In this document: positions 26,024 through 34,978 of the stretch, in pieces
How positions within the stretch are numbered: position 1 is the first letter of the stretch
Layout: the number at the start of each line of letters is the position of its first letter
Source of the DNA: Mucilaginibacter sp. 14171R-50
Lineage (GTDB): Bacteria > Bacteroidota > Bacteroidia > Sphingobacteriales > Sphingobacteriaceae
Direction of reading: 5' to 3'
Length of the DNA stretch: 64,000 nt
Assembly (NCBI RefSeq): GCF_010093045.1
Contig: NZ_CP048115.1
Location: 3,410,001 to 3,474,000 of the forward strand
Translations under genes and position numbers: made by a program
Notes under the pieces: generated by a model
Told to the model about the DNA's origin: nothing
The model's input: the letters and a program-made list of their open reading frames with translations, nothing else
Database searches by the model: none

Positions 26024-28177
26024 TCAGTTATTGATATCAAATTTCAAACTTACCTTCTCATCCATCGAGTTGCTTCCCAACACCAGTTTATATTCCCCAG
26101 GGTAAAGCTTCCATTTATTAGTGCTTAAATCCCATTTTTGTAACTCCCTGACCGGTATGCGAATGTTGGCGGTTTGTTGCCCGCCTTTGGATACGCCTAC
26201 ACGCTTAAATCCTTTCAATTCCTTTAACGGCATTCTATCCACGTTGGGATATTGAATATAAGCCTGCACAACCTCGTCGCCCTTAAATTCGCCGGTATTT
26301 TTAATGTTCACGCTAACACTGATGGTATCAGTAGGTTTGTATTTGGTTTTGAAGTTACCGTCTGCAGTGTAAGCAAATGTGGTGTAACTCATGCCAAAAC
26401 CAAACGGATATTGTACCGGGCCGTCGTAATACCGATAGGTTCGGCCCTTCATGTTGTAGTCCTTGTAATCGGGCAGGTTGCTCAGCGATTTATAAAAAGT
26501 GACCGGCAAATGCCCCGATGGCGATACATCGCCGAATAAAATATCTGCCAGCGCATTGCCCCCCTGTTCGCCGGGGTACCAGGCCAGTATAACGGCATCG
26601 GCATAAGGTGCAATCGCTTCTATATCCACATCGCTGCCTGCGGTTATCACGGCTATAATGGGCTTCTTAACATCCCTTCGCAGACGTTTTAGGTATGCAA
26701 TATGGCTTGCGGGCAAACTAATATCCAGTTTATCGCCACCGCCTGGCGCCAGGAAGGCGTCGCCTTCTTCGCCCTCGTTAACCGGCGACAAACCAAGTAC
26801 CGCAATGGTCACATCGGCATTGCCTGCGGCCCAAACACCGCCAAAATGGGTAGTATCGCGGTTATCTGCGCCAAGGTCATACTCTACCCGGGCTGCAGGG
26901 CCAACAGCCGCAGTTATGCCCTCAACAAAGTTGATGACCTTGCCGGTGCCATGATAATTGCCTATCAGCGCGTCATACGACGTAGCATTGGGCCCCACAA
27001 CCATGTAGCTGCTGTATTTACTTCGGCTGAGCGGTAATATCTGATTATCATTCTTTAAAAGTACCATACTTTGCTGTGCAACCTTGCGGGCAAGAGCCAC
27101 ATGCCGGGTATTATGCACGCTATCGGCACCGTAACCGTGATAAGGATTAAGCGATGCATCGTCGTAAAAACCAAGTTTAAACTGGGTACGCAACGTTGCC
27201 GATAACGCTTTATTTACATCGCTTGCTTTTAATAAACCGCGTTTAACCGCCTGCATTACATCATTCTGCAGCAGGGTAGAGCAATCCAGGTCTACGCCGG
27301 CTTTAATAGCCTCTGCAGCTACTATTACCTGGTCGGGCTGCGTTTTATGGCGCAGGTAAATATCATCCAAGGCGCCGCAATCGGTAACTACATGGCCCTT
27401 AAATTTCCATTCGTTCATCAAAATATCTTTCAGCAGGGTATTGCTGGTGCAGCAGGGCTCGTTATTCACGCGGTTATAGGCACACATAATGCTTTCTACG
27501 CCGCCATCAACCAGGTATTTAAACGAGTACAGGTAAGTTTCGCGCAGGTCTTTTTCGTCGATAATAGCATCAAATTCGTGCCTGCCGGCTTCGGGGCCGC
27601 TGTGTACTGCGTAGTGTTTAGCGGTTGCGCTGGCTTTTAAGTAATGCGGGTCGTCGCCCTGCAGCCCTTTTACAAATGCGCCGCCCATGCGCGAGGTCAA
27701 AAAAGGATCTTCGCCGTAAGTTTCCTGTCCGCGGCCCCAGCGCGGGTCGCGGAAGATGTTGATATTGGGTGTCCAAAAGGTAAGGCCCATATATTGCAGA
27801 CGCCTGCCCATATTGGTAGAGAGGTTGTACTTTGCCCTTGCTTCGGTGGATATAACGGTTGATACCTGTCTAAGCAGGTCATCGTTAAAGGTTGCCGCCA
27901 TGCCAATAGCCTGGGGGAATATGGTTGCCTCGCCAGCTCTTGCCACGCCGTGCAGCGCCTCGTTCCACCAGTTATAAGCAGGTATGCCCAGCCGGGGCAC
28001 TGCTTTACTTTGATAGCCTAACAGGGCTATTTTTTCATCCAACGTTAGGCGCAATACAAGGTCTTTTACACGAGCGTCTAATGGCTTCTTGCTGTCTTTA
28101 TAGATCATTTTTTGCTGCGCGATAACCGTTATCGGCATTAAAAATGAAAGCAGCAGGTAACAGAAACGAGTTTTCAT
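26024..28177 (-). CDS. Secreted GH3 beta-xylosidase/beta-glucosidase-type enzyme
   Basis: A 717-residue glycoside hydrolase family 3 protein with a signal peptide (to about residue 20). The N-terminal barrel shows NWWNEALHGVAR, TPNINIFRDPRWGRGQETYGEDP, AKHYAVHSGPE, and VVTDCGALDD with the nucleophile Asp266. The C-terminal alpha/beta domain holds NEGEEGDAFL, and a fibronectin-III-like domain closes the protein. The NWWNEALHG and VHSGPE pattern is typical of the xylosidase-like GH3 branch, so beta-xylosidase is likely, though not proven. It diverges from the GH29 gene at 28284. Confidence 0.9.
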   Translation of the reverse strand: MKTRFCYLLLSFLMPITVIAQQKMIYKDSKKPLDARVKDLVLRLTLDEKIALLGYQSKAVPRLGIPAYNWWNEALHGVARAGEATIFPQAIGMAATFNDDLLRQVSTVISTEARAKYNLSTNMGRRLQYMGLTFWTPNINIFRDPRWGRGQETYGEDPFLTSRMGGAFVKGLQGDDPHYLKASATAKHYAVHSGPEAGRHEFDAIIDEKDLRETYLYSFKYLVDGGVESIMCAYNRVNNEPCCTSNTLLKDILMNEWKFKGHVVTDCGALDDIYLRHKTQPDQVIVAAEAIKAGVDLDCSTLLQNDVMQAVKRGLLKASDVNKALSATLRTQFKLGFYDDASLNPYHGYGADSVHNTRHVALARKVAQQSMVLLKNDNQILPLSRSKYSSYMVVGPNATSYDALIGNYHGTGKVINFVEGITAAVGPAARVEYDLGADNRDTTHFGGVWAAGNADVTIAVLGLSPVNEGEEGDAFLAPGGGDKLDISLPASHIAYLKRLRRDVKKPIIAVITAGSDVDIEAIAPYADAVILAWYPGEQGGNALADILFGDVSPSGHLPVTFYKSLSNLPDYKDYNMKGRTYRYYDGPVQYPFGFGMSYTTFAYTADGNFKTKYKPTDTISVSVNIKNTGEFKGDEVVQAYIQYPNVDRMPLKELKGFKRVGVSKGGQQTANIRIPVRELQKWDLSTNKWKLYPGEYKLVLGSNSMDEKVSLKFDINN

Positions 28178-28283
28178 ACAGGCAGGATAAAGGGAATGCT
28201 AACTTAAAAGAAATAGGCCGTTCTGCCAATTATTTTGTGTGTAAATGTTAGCTTTGAGCTTGCACCTATTGCTTCATCAACCC

Positions 28284-29807
28284 ATGAACATGAAATACTT
28301 AACGCTACTTTTACTCCTTTTTAGCTCACTAACCTTTGCCCAACAGGCACCAAAGCCTTATGGGCCGCTGCCCACACTGGGCCAGCTTAACTGGCAGGAA
28401 ACGGGCATGTACTGCATTATACACTGGGGTGTAGATACTTATACCGACAAGGAATGGGGCTATGGCGACGAAAGTCCTGGTTTGATTAACCCCTCCAACT
28501 TTAGCGCAATGCAAATTGTTGGTGCGGCAAAGGCGGGTGGCTTTAAGGGCATCGTAGTGGTGGCCAAGCATCACGATGGTTTTTGCCTGTGGCCAACAAA
28601 AACAACCGAACATAACATCAGTAAAAGCCCGTACAAAAATGGCAAAGGTGATATCCTGCGCGAATACCGCGAGGCATGCGATAAACTGGGTATGAAGATG
28701 GGCGTTTACTGCTCGCCGTGGGACAGGAACAGCGCCTTGTACGGTAAGCCTGAGTATGTTACGCAGATCTATCGCGAGCAGCTAAAAGAGCTTTACAGTA
28801 ATTACGGCCCGTTATTTATATCGTGGCATGATGGCGCCAACGGCGGCGACGGCTATTATGGCGGGGCGCGAGAGGAACGAAAAATAGACCGCTCCGTCTA
28901 CTACGGCTGGGACGAAACTTGGGGAATTACCCGTAAAATGCAGCCCAACGCGGTAATATTTGGCGATGTTGGCCCTGATGTGCGCTGGGTAGGTAACGAG
29001 CGCGGCCAGGCCGGCGAAACCAGCTGGGCCACCTATACACCGCATGCCCCGGATGCGGGTAAAAAGCCAGGCAACGGTTATGTGAAAGACTATGAAGGTA
29101 CCGAAGGTCACCGCGACGGAAAATACTGGATGCCAGCCGAGTGTGACGTATCGTTAAGGCCGGGATGGTTCTACCACCAGCGGCAGGATGATTCTGTGAA
29201 AACGCCGGGAGCGCTGTTAAGGCTTTATTACCAAAGCGTAGGCCGCGGCGCGGCGCTCGACCTTGGCCTGTCACCCGATAGGACAGGGCAATTAAGTGCC
29301 AACGATGTGGCCTCATTGAAAGCTTTTGGAGATATCTTAAAACGCACTTTCGCGGTTAACCTTGCTAAGGGCGCAACGCCTACCGCAAGCAACACCAGAG
29401 GGCGCAACCAAGCGAAATTTGGCCCTGCAAACCTGTTAGATGCTGATAGATATACTTACTGGTCTACAGACGATAAGGTGCATACACCTCAATTGATACT
29501 TGATATGCATCAGCCCCAAACGTTTAACGTGATACGCCTTCGCGAAAACATAAAACTTGGCCAGCGGATAGAAGAAGCAGCCATAGATGCCTGGCAAAAC
29601 GGCCGGTGGAAAGAGGTAGCAAAAGCCACCAGTATTGGTGGCAACAGGCTTATAAAACTGGATAACGATGTTACCACAAGCAAGGTGCGGCTGCGCGTTA
29701 TCAAGTCGCCGGTTTGTATTGCGCTGAGCGATTTCGGGCTTTATAAAGAGGCGAAATTTAATGACGTATCATCCTTAATGGATAATAAAACACCACCCAA
29801 ATTTTGA
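28284..29807 (+). CDS. Secreted GH29 alpha-L-fucosidase with F5/8-type C-terminal domain
   Basis: A protein of about 507 residues with a signal peptide (MNMKYLTLLLLLFSSLTFAQ; the start at 28284 or 28290 fits better than 28245, which adds a non-signal leader). The GH29 barrel shows GMYCIIHWGVDTY, VVVAKHHDGFCLWP, GVYCSPWDRN and FISWHDGANGGDGYYGG, where the Asp near residue 183 is the expected nucleophile. A discoidin-like F5/8 type C module occupies about residues 370-500 and may bind sugar. One base separates its stop from the next gene, indicating translational coupling. Confidence 0.9.
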   Translation: MNMKYLTLLLLLFSSLTFAQQAPKPYGPLPTLGQLNWQETGMYCIIHWGVDTYTDKEWGYGDESPGLINPSNFSAMQIVGAAKAGGFKGIVVVAKHHDGFCLWPTKTTEHNISKSPYKNGKGDILREYREACDKLGMKMGVYCSPWDRNSALYGKPEYVTQIYREQLKELYSNYGPLFISWHDGANGGDGYYGGAREERKIDRSVYYGWDETWGITRKMQPNAVIFGDVGPDVRWVGNERGQAGETSWATYTPHAPDAGKKPGNGYVKDYEGTEGHRDGKYWMPAECDVSLRPGWFYHQRQDDSVKTPGALLRLYYQSVGRGAALDLGLSPDRTGQLSANDVASLKAFGDILKRTFAVNLAKGATPTASNTRGRNQAKFGPANLLDADRYTYWSTDDKVHTPQLILDMHQPQTFNVIRLRENIKLGQRIEEAAIDAWQNGRWKEVAKATSIGGNRLIKLDNDVTTSKVRLRVIKSPVCIALSDFGLYKEAKFNDVSSLMDNKTPPKF

Positions 29808-29808
29808 G

Positions 29809-30705
29809 ATGAATATTAGAAAATTCTTGAATTTTTTCGGGGTTTTTTCGGTGCTTTTTGTAAATGTTTCTGCGCAGAATAAGGCGCTTTTTGATGCTGG
29901 AGAAGAACCCAGGCTGATCTCGCGGCAATTTGCTTTTACGGAAGGGCCGGCGGTAAATAAAGCCGGAAATATCTTCTTCACCGACCAGCCGAATAACCGT
30001 ATCTGGAAGTACGGTAACGATGGGAAGCTCGCCGTTTTTATGGAGAATGCCGGCAGGCCGAACGGCATGTATTTTGACCGTAAAGGTAACCTCATAGTAT
30101 GTGCCGATGAGCATAACCGGCTTTGGAAAATAAGCCCGGACGGAAAGGTTAAGGTACTGCTCAAAGATCTTAACGGCAAATTGCTTAACGGCCCCAACGA
30201 CCTGTGGGTAGACAAAAAAGGCGGCATCTATTTTACCGACCCATATTACCAGCGCGATTACTGGACACGCACCAAAACCGAACTGGAAGGACAAAAGGTT
30301 TACTACCTGGTTAACAGTGCGGTGCAGCCTGTTATTGCAGATGAAACTTTAAAAAAGCCAAACGGCATTGTGGGTACGCCGGACGATAACTACTTGTATG
30401 TTGCCGATATTGGCGATGGTAAAATATACAAGTTCAATATTGATACCGATGGCACTTTAGACGACCGCCGGGTATTTGCAGAGCAAACTGCCGACGGTTT
30501 AACCCTTGATGAGCAGGGTAACCTGTACGCGGCAGGTAACGGTATAACCATTTACAACCCCAAGGGGCAAAAGATTGCCCATATAGCTGTTCCCGAACCA
30601 TGGACTGCCAATGTTTGTTTTGGTGGAAAGGACAGGCGCACGTTGTTTATAACAGCATCAAAGGCTGTTTATGTAATGAAGATGAATGTAAGAGGGGTAG
30701 AATAA
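29809..30705 (+). CDS. Secreted SMP-30/gluconolactonase-family protein
   Basis: A 298-residue six-bladed propeller with signal peptide (to about residue 23). Divalent metal ligands typical of SMP-30/gluconolactonase can be placed: Glu in FTEGPAVN, Asn in LLNGPNDLWVDKKG, Asn/Asp in KPNGIVGTPDDNYLYVAD, and Asp in TADGLTLDEQG. It likely hydrolyses an aldonolactone. The ATG follows the GH29 stop after one base, so it is made with the fucosidase. A lactonase could act on oxidised sugar (for example fuconolactone) released downstream of the fucosidase; that is inference. Confidence 0.88.
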   Translation: MNIRKFLNFFGVFSVLFVNVSAQNKALFDAGEEPRLISRQFAFTEGPAVNKAGNIFFTDQPNNRIWKYGNDGKLAVFMENAGRPNGMYFDRKGNLIVCADEHNRLWKISPDGKVKVLLKDLNGKLLNGPNDLWVDKKGGIYFTDPYYQRDYWTRTKTELEGQKVYYLVNSAVQPVIADETLKKPNGIVGTPDDNYLYVADIGDGKIYKFNIDTDGTLDDRRVFAEQTADGLTLDEQGNLYAAGNGITIYNPKGQKIAHIAVPEPWTANVCFGGKDRRTLFITASKAVYVMKMNVRGVE

Positions 30706-30719
30706 TAACTTGTAAAAAC

Positions 30720-30803
30720 CGTCATTGCGAGGCACGAAGCAATCTCCCTTGGAGCATATCGGTTATGCAAAGTTTTGAGATTGCTTCGTACCTCGCAATG
30801 ACG
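30720..30803. repeat. Complete dispersed palindromic element (CGTCATTGCGAGG type)
   Basis: Two 27-base arms (30720-30746 and 30777-30803) are inverted copies with one mismatch, separated by a 30-base loop. The arms begin CGTCATTGCGAGG and end AAGCAATCTC. The element lies between the SMP-30 gene and the convergent glycosyltransferase gene, where it could also act as a transcription barrier. A half copy is at 25987-26013. Confidence 0.75.
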
Positions 30804-30843
30804 GGCGGGTGAGATTCAGCCGACAACGTTTATTAACCCCCGG

Positions 30844-32019
30844 CTAATGTTTTCTTTGTACTTTTTCCCAAACGGAGCTTTGCTGCGTGGTAAAGTAGCG
30901 GATAATACCTGCTATTACCGCGTAGTTCATTACGCAAAAGTAGTAGGGGATAAAAAGCACTTTGATGCGGATGTGGCGCTCCTCCATAATATAGCCGAAG
31001 ATGGCCAGGCAATAAAACAACGCCTGCCCGGCAAAAAGTACTTCGTATATAAAGCCCTTTCCTGCAAATGCTACGGCAAAGTTGGTAATAAACGCCACTA
31101 TCAGAAAGAAGGGGGTCACCGTCCACCGCAGCACACGATGACTTACGTATTGGAACGACAGCACCGGATATTTAAAAGAAAACAACAGGTTTTTTAAACG
31201 TAATATAGATTGCATGCCCCCCGCTGCAATGCGGATCTTGCGCTTCAGCTCTTCCGATACATTTTCAGATGCGGTTTCCAGCGCGTAGGCTTCGGGTTCG
31301 TAAATAATGCGGTAACCTTTGGCGGCAATCAGCATAGATATCATAAAATCGTCCAATACGGTATCGGCAGGCACGTCCTGATACAGATCGCGCCTAACGC
31401 TGAACAGTTCGCCTGCCGCGCCCACTACCGAGTAAAGCTCCGAATCCCACTTTTTAAGCGCCGACTCGTACTTCCAGTAAAAACCTTCTCCGGCTGCGCT
31501 GGCATCGGCGCTGGCATCTATCTGCACCTGCTTTTCGCCAGCAACGGCGCCCACTGTTTTATCGCTGTAATGGCGGCAAATGCGGGTAATGGCTTCTGGG
31601 TTTAGAAAAGTGTTGGCATCGGTAAAAACCACAACTTCGGTTTCCACATACTCCATTGCCCGGTGTACGGCGGCAATTTTACCGGCTCGCCCGGGGCGGT
31701 GCAGCAGTTGTATCTGCGGGTGCAGGCCAATTATTTCGGCCGTCCTGTCTGTCGAGCCATCGGTTACAAATACAAATTTAAGTTTGCCTGCCGGGTAATT
31801 CAGCTGCAGGCTGTTGGCAATTTTTTGCGCTATAAAGTGTTCTTCGTTATAGGCGGCAACAACCAGCGTACAGGTAGGCAGGCTATCATCGGCGACAGCC
31901 GGTATAAAAGGTTTACCTTTAACAGCCCGTTTGATTTTTATGATAAAATACAGCAAAAACCCGTAACCGACAAAGGTGTAAAAGGCAACGAATAAACTTA
32001 TCCAGAAGGTAAGTATCAT
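30844..32019 (-). CDS. Membrane glycosyltransferase family 2 protein
   Basis: A 391-residue processive-type GT2. An N-terminal transmembrane helix (about 3-27) precedes the GT-A domain: CTLVVAAYNEE, FVTDGSTDRT, VVFTDANTFL with the metal-binding Asp, VAGEKQV, and TVLDDFMISM. It ends with a KIRIAAGG segment and four membrane helices (about 290-385). It resembles enzymes polymerising or extending surface polysaccharides. It overlaps the upstream GT2 gene by 4 bases (ATGA), so the pair is translationally coupled. Acceptor and sugar are unknown. Confidence 0.88.
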   Translation of the reverse strand: MILTFWISLFVAFYTFVGYGFLLYFIIKIKRAVKGKPFIPAVADDSLPTCTLVVAAYNEEHFIAQKIANSLQLNYPAGKLKFVFVTDGSTDRTAEIIGLHPQIQLLHRPGRAGKIAAVHRAMEYVETEVVVFTDANTFLNPEAITRICRHYSDKTVGAVAGEKQVQIDASADASAAGEGFYWKYESALKKWDSELYSVVGAAGELFSVRRDLYQDVPADTVLDDFMISMLIAAKGYRIIYEPEAYALETASENVSEELKRKIRIAAGGMQSILRLKNLLFSFKYPVLSFQYVSHRVLRWTVTPFFLIVAFITNFAVAFAGKGFIYEVLFAGQALFYCLAIFGYIMEERHIRIKVLFIPYYFCVMNYAVIAGIIRYFTTQQSSVWEKVQRKH

Positions 32020-32939
32020 GAAACTTTATTTATAGTGAAGCCTAATTCGGTACTATGCTTACTATGGGTAATATTCCACCAGATAGCGCGGAAAAGTATG
32101 CTGATGAAATCGTACTTTTTTTCCTTAATGTAGTTTACAATATTGCGCGGTACAACAAGTAAAACAAAGTAAAAATAAAACACAAGGGCTTTTAAGGCAG
32201 GCGCGTTATGGCGGATGAAAAGGATGCGGTTGCGGTTCATAAAGTACTCTTTAAAAGCGCTGTTCTTGCCCACCGTCATTGATTCTTTGTGGTAAATAAC
32301 GGCGTCGCCGCGCACCCAGGCCTGGTAGCCAGATCTGTTAATGCGTTCGCCCCAGTCTACTTCCTCGTAATAAATAAAGAAGTTATCGGCCATTAAGCCG
32401 GCCTTTTCGCAGGTTTCTTTTTTAACCATCATGGCACCGCCATGGCAGTAACCTGTTTGCCCCAGCAGGTTATCATACTGCCCTACGTCCTTCTCGTTTT
32501 TACCGATAGCGCGGTTACGGCAGGTGTAATAATCAACCTGGGTAAAGCCTACATACTGTATAATGCTTCTGTCGAAATCATAAACAAGTTTGGGCGATAT
32601 AATGCCTACCTGTGGGTGGGTGTCTAAAATATCTACCAGTTTCTGGACCAGGCCGGGCGTAAATTCGGTATCGTTATTCACCAGGAAATAGTAATCGCCG
32701 GTAGCCTGTGCAATACCAATATTGTTGCCGCCAGAGAAACCTAAATTACGTTCAGACCGTATAAACTTAACATCGGGGTATTTAACAGTCCATAATGGAA
32801 TAGGGTTAACAGTACTGCCATTATCTACAACAATCACCTCAAGGTTCTGATAGGTGTTGGTTTGGGCAATTGATACTAAAAGCTCTTCTGTAACTTTGTC
32901 CTGGTTGAAATTTATGGTGACAACAGATACTTTTTTCAT
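32016..32939 (-). CDS. Glycosyltransferase family 2 (rhamnosyltransferase-like)
   Basis: A 307-residue GT2: VSVVTINFNQ, EVIVVDNGST, FLVNNDTEFTPG (DxD-type metal site), and YYEEVDWGERINRSGY, with a C-terminal amphipathic or membrane-associated helix near residues 245-275. The NNDTEF and EEVDWGER pattern is typical of WbbL-like rhamnosyltransferases in O-antigen or exopolysaccharide assembly. It heads a two-gene leftward operon and diverges from the partner-switching operon over only 55 bases, so the two operons share a regulatory region. Confidence 0.88.
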   Translation of the reverse strand: MKKVSVVTINFNQDKVTEELLVSIAQTNTYQNLEVIVVDNGSTVNPIPLWTVKYPDVKFIRSERNLGFSGGNNIGIAQATGDYYFLVNNDTEFTPGLVQKLVDILDTHPQVGIISPKLVYDFDRSIIQYVGFTQVDYYTCRNRAIGKNEKDVGQYDNLLGQTGYCHGGAMMVKKETCEKAGLMADNFFIYYEEVDWGERINRSGYQAWVRGDAVIYHKESMTVGKNSAFKEYFMNRNRILFIRHNAPALKALVFYFYFVLLVVPRNIVNYIKEKKYDFISILFRAIWWNITHSKHSTELGFTINKVS

Positions 32940-32994
32940 GCAGTATTTTTTAATGCCCTAATATTAGCAAAAGTTCAGTAAAAAAATTATTAAA

Positions 32995-33495
32995 TTGAAG
33001 GATAAACCAGTTTTTAACGAAGCCGCATTAATTGACCAGAAAGCTGATGAGTTGGTGGCTTTGCTTCAAAAAGGTAGTGTTGATGCTAAACAAGCTAAAG
33101 CCATACAGCAAAAAATAAATAACGCTATTGATGAGGCATCCTTGCCAAAAACCATTGAGGCCTTTAAAGAACTGGATACCGACCGCGACAGGGTTGACCT
33201 GCTCAACGACCTGGAAATGTTGCTGTCGCAGCACCAGTTAGATACCGATGTTTCAAAAAAATACCTCACTCAAGAAAGGGTAAAAAAGTTTGTTATTATC
33301 ATTATAGGCATCGTAATGATAACCCTGGGTATGGCCATGATCATAATGCCTGCGCCACCGTATTTTGAAATGTTTACGGTTTTTTATTTTAACGATAACG
33401 ATGGGGTAACCCTAATGGACCTGATAGCATTGCTTATTGTGTTTACAGGCGTATATTTGTTTTTAAGCGCTTTACTAAAAAAGCGCACCGCATAA
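32995..33495 (+). CDS. Unrecognised membrane protein with TTG start
   Basis: A 166-residue protein. No ATG is available near the start, so TTG at 32995 is the best initiation codon (TTG AAG GAT). The N-terminal 100 residues are a charged helical domain (KADELVALLQKG, LDTDRDRVDLLNDLEMLLSQH); two transmembrane helices follow (about 98-118 and 140-160) with a short loop between them. I recognise no family. It is 7 bases upstream of the receiver-PP2C gene and heads its operon; it may anchor or sense for the switch. Its start codon may limit expression. Confidence 0.6.
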   Translation: MKDKPVFNEAALIDQKADELVALLQKGSVDAKQAKAIQQKINNAIDEASLPKTIEAFKELDTDRDRVDLLNDLEMLLSQHQLDTDVSKKYLTQERVKKFVIIIIGIVMITLGMAMIIMPAPPYFEMFTVFYFNDNDGVTLMDLIALLIVFTGVYLFLSALLKKRTA

Positions 33496-33502
33496 CCTTA
33501 GT

Positions 33503-34639
33503 ATGCCCGTATTAAAAAAAATTCTGTTGGTTGACGATAACCCGATTGTTTTGGAGATGATGGGCAGGGCTTTGAGCAAAGAAGGGTTTTACTGCATGAA
33601 AGCCATTTCGGCAAATGCGGCGATGGATATGCTTAAACAAGAGCGGCCGGATATTATCCTGTCAGATTATCACATGCCCGATATGGATGGTTTTATGTTC
33701 AGGCAAAAGCTGATAGCCATGCCAGCGTATAAGGATATCCCTTTTATGTTCCTAACATCCGAGGTTGATAACGATCTGATGCTGGAAGGTATTAACCTGG
33801 AGGCAGTAGATTATATTTTGAAGGATACCCCGCTGCCGGTGGTGGTATCAAAAATAAACAACTTTTTAAATAGCGTGCGGGAGGAACATGAACGCACGCT
33901 GAAAGAGCTAAGCGTTGCGGCCATGGCGCTAAACCTGCATTCGGTGCCGCAAACGCTGCCGGCTGTAAACGGTTTCGAAATTGATTTTTGGCATAAATCT
34001 TTCCAGAACTACCCCGGTGGCGATTTTATTGATTTTATTACGATTGATGAGCGGCATACCTTTGTGGTTTTAGGCGATGTAATGGGGAAGAAGTGGGGCG
34101 CATGGTATTTTTCGTTCGGCTTTTTAAGTTATATACGTGCCGCAGTGCGCATCTGCATATCCGAGGGCAATTTCTCTACAAAAAGTATCCTGCAGAAAAT
34201 TAACGCGGTGGTGTATCACGATCCGGTAGTGAACGATGTACTGTCGAGCTTGTCGCTTATTATGATCGATACCGCTGCCTCGGCCATAACCTACTCGGGC
34301 GCGGGCGACCTGCCCTTGCTTTATTTTAACCACGCCGATGGCAGCCTAACACAGATACGGTCGGGCGGGATGTTGCTTGGCCTGATGCCCGATGGGGATT
34401 TTGACGAGGTGACGCTAAAACTTACCAACGGCGACAGACTGTTTGCATTTACAGATGGGATTATTGATTTTGAGACGGAAAAAGGAAAAAAAACCGATTA
34501 CGAGACCTTTACCACGGCCGTAACACCCTTCCTGACCCAGTCTTTTGCCAGTTTTAAACAAAGCGGGTTTTTAAAAGAAAAGGCAACTGCACATATTGAT
34601 GATTGCAGCTTAATTTATTTACAAAAAACAAGTTCATGA
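33503..34639 (+). CDS. Response regulator fused to SpoIIE/RsbU-type PP2C phosphatase
   Basis: A 378-residue protein. The receiver domain (about 1-122) shows ILLVDDNPIV with the acidic pair and the phospho-acceptor Asp55 in ILSDYHMPDMDG. After a linker helix, a PP2C-type phosphatase domain (about 165-375) shows GGDFIDFI, LGDVMGKKWGAW (where relatives have GDVMGHG), YSGAGDLPLL and FAFTDGIIDFE, giving the metal-binding acids. Such proteins dephosphorylate a STAS antagonist when activated by phosphorylation. The STAS gene overlaps its stop by 4 bases, supporting that pairing. No partner kinase for the receiver is adjacent. Confidence 0.9.
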   Translation: MPVLKKILLVDDNPIVLEMMGRALSKEGFYCMKAISANAAMDMLKQERPDIILSDYHMPDMDGFMFRQKLIAMPAYKDIPFMFLTSEVDNDLMLEGINLEAVDYILKDTPLPVVVSKINNFLNSVREEHERTLKELSVAAMALNLHSVPQTLPAVNGFEIDFWHKSFQNYPGGDFIDFITIDERHTFVVLGDVMGKKWGAWYFSFGFLSYIRAAVRICISEGNFSTKSILQKINAVVYHDPVVNDVLSSLSLIMIDTAASAITYSGAGDLPLLYFNHADGSLTQIRSGGMLLGLMPDGDFDEVTLKLTNGDRLFAFTDGIIDFETEKGKKTDYETFTTAVTPFLTQSFASFKQSGFLKEKATAHIDDCSLIYLQKTSS

Positions 34640-34974
34640 TATTAAGAACCAACACGCAAAATAATGCTTTGATAGCTGATATACAGGTAAAGGAAGCAAA
34701 CCTTACCGTATCTGACAGTTTTAAAGACGAGATGACAAAGCTGATTGACCACGGAAACAAATACATTATTGTAAATTTTGAGCAGGTGATATATGTAGAC
34801 AGTTCGTTTCTGGGTGCGCTGGTTTCATCGCTTAAATATGCCATAGCCAACAAGGCAGAAATAGTGGTGGCCGGGTTGAATAAAGATGTAGCGGGTTTGT
34901 TTCAGTTGATCAGGCTTGATAAGGCATTTATGATATATGGTTCGGTAGCAGATGCCGCTGAGCGTAAAAGCTAA
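34636..34974 (+). CDS. STAS-domain anti-anti-sigma-factor-like protein
   Basis: A 112-residue single STAS domain: strand-rich N-terminus, VNFEQVIYVDSSFLGALVSSL with the conserved phosphorylatable Ser (residue 56 or 57, as in SpoIIAA/RsbV), and IVVAGLNKDVAGLFQLIRLDKAFMIYGS at the end. It should be phosphorylated by the downstream RsbW-like kinase and dephosphorylated by the upstream PP2C. The ATG at 34636 overlaps the upstream TGA, and 4 bases separate it from the next start. The Phe after SS replaces the usual Gly. Confidence 0.9.
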   Translation: MILRTNTQNNALIADIQVKEANLTVSDSFKDEMTKLIDHGNKYIIVNFEQVIYVDSSFLGALVSSLKYAIANKAEIVVAGLNKDVAGLFQLIRLDKAFMIYGSVADAAERKS

Positions 34975-34978
34975 TATT

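Noticed and set aside
25389..30803. Palindromic repeats as ends of an insertion sequence
   Set aside because: No transposase or target-site duplication was seen, and the genes between them are ordinary chromosomal genes with differing orientation.
30600..30812. 70-codon frame running from the SMP-30 gene into the repeat
   Set aside because: Its first half is a shifted reading of the SMP-30 gene and its second half is the palindromic element.
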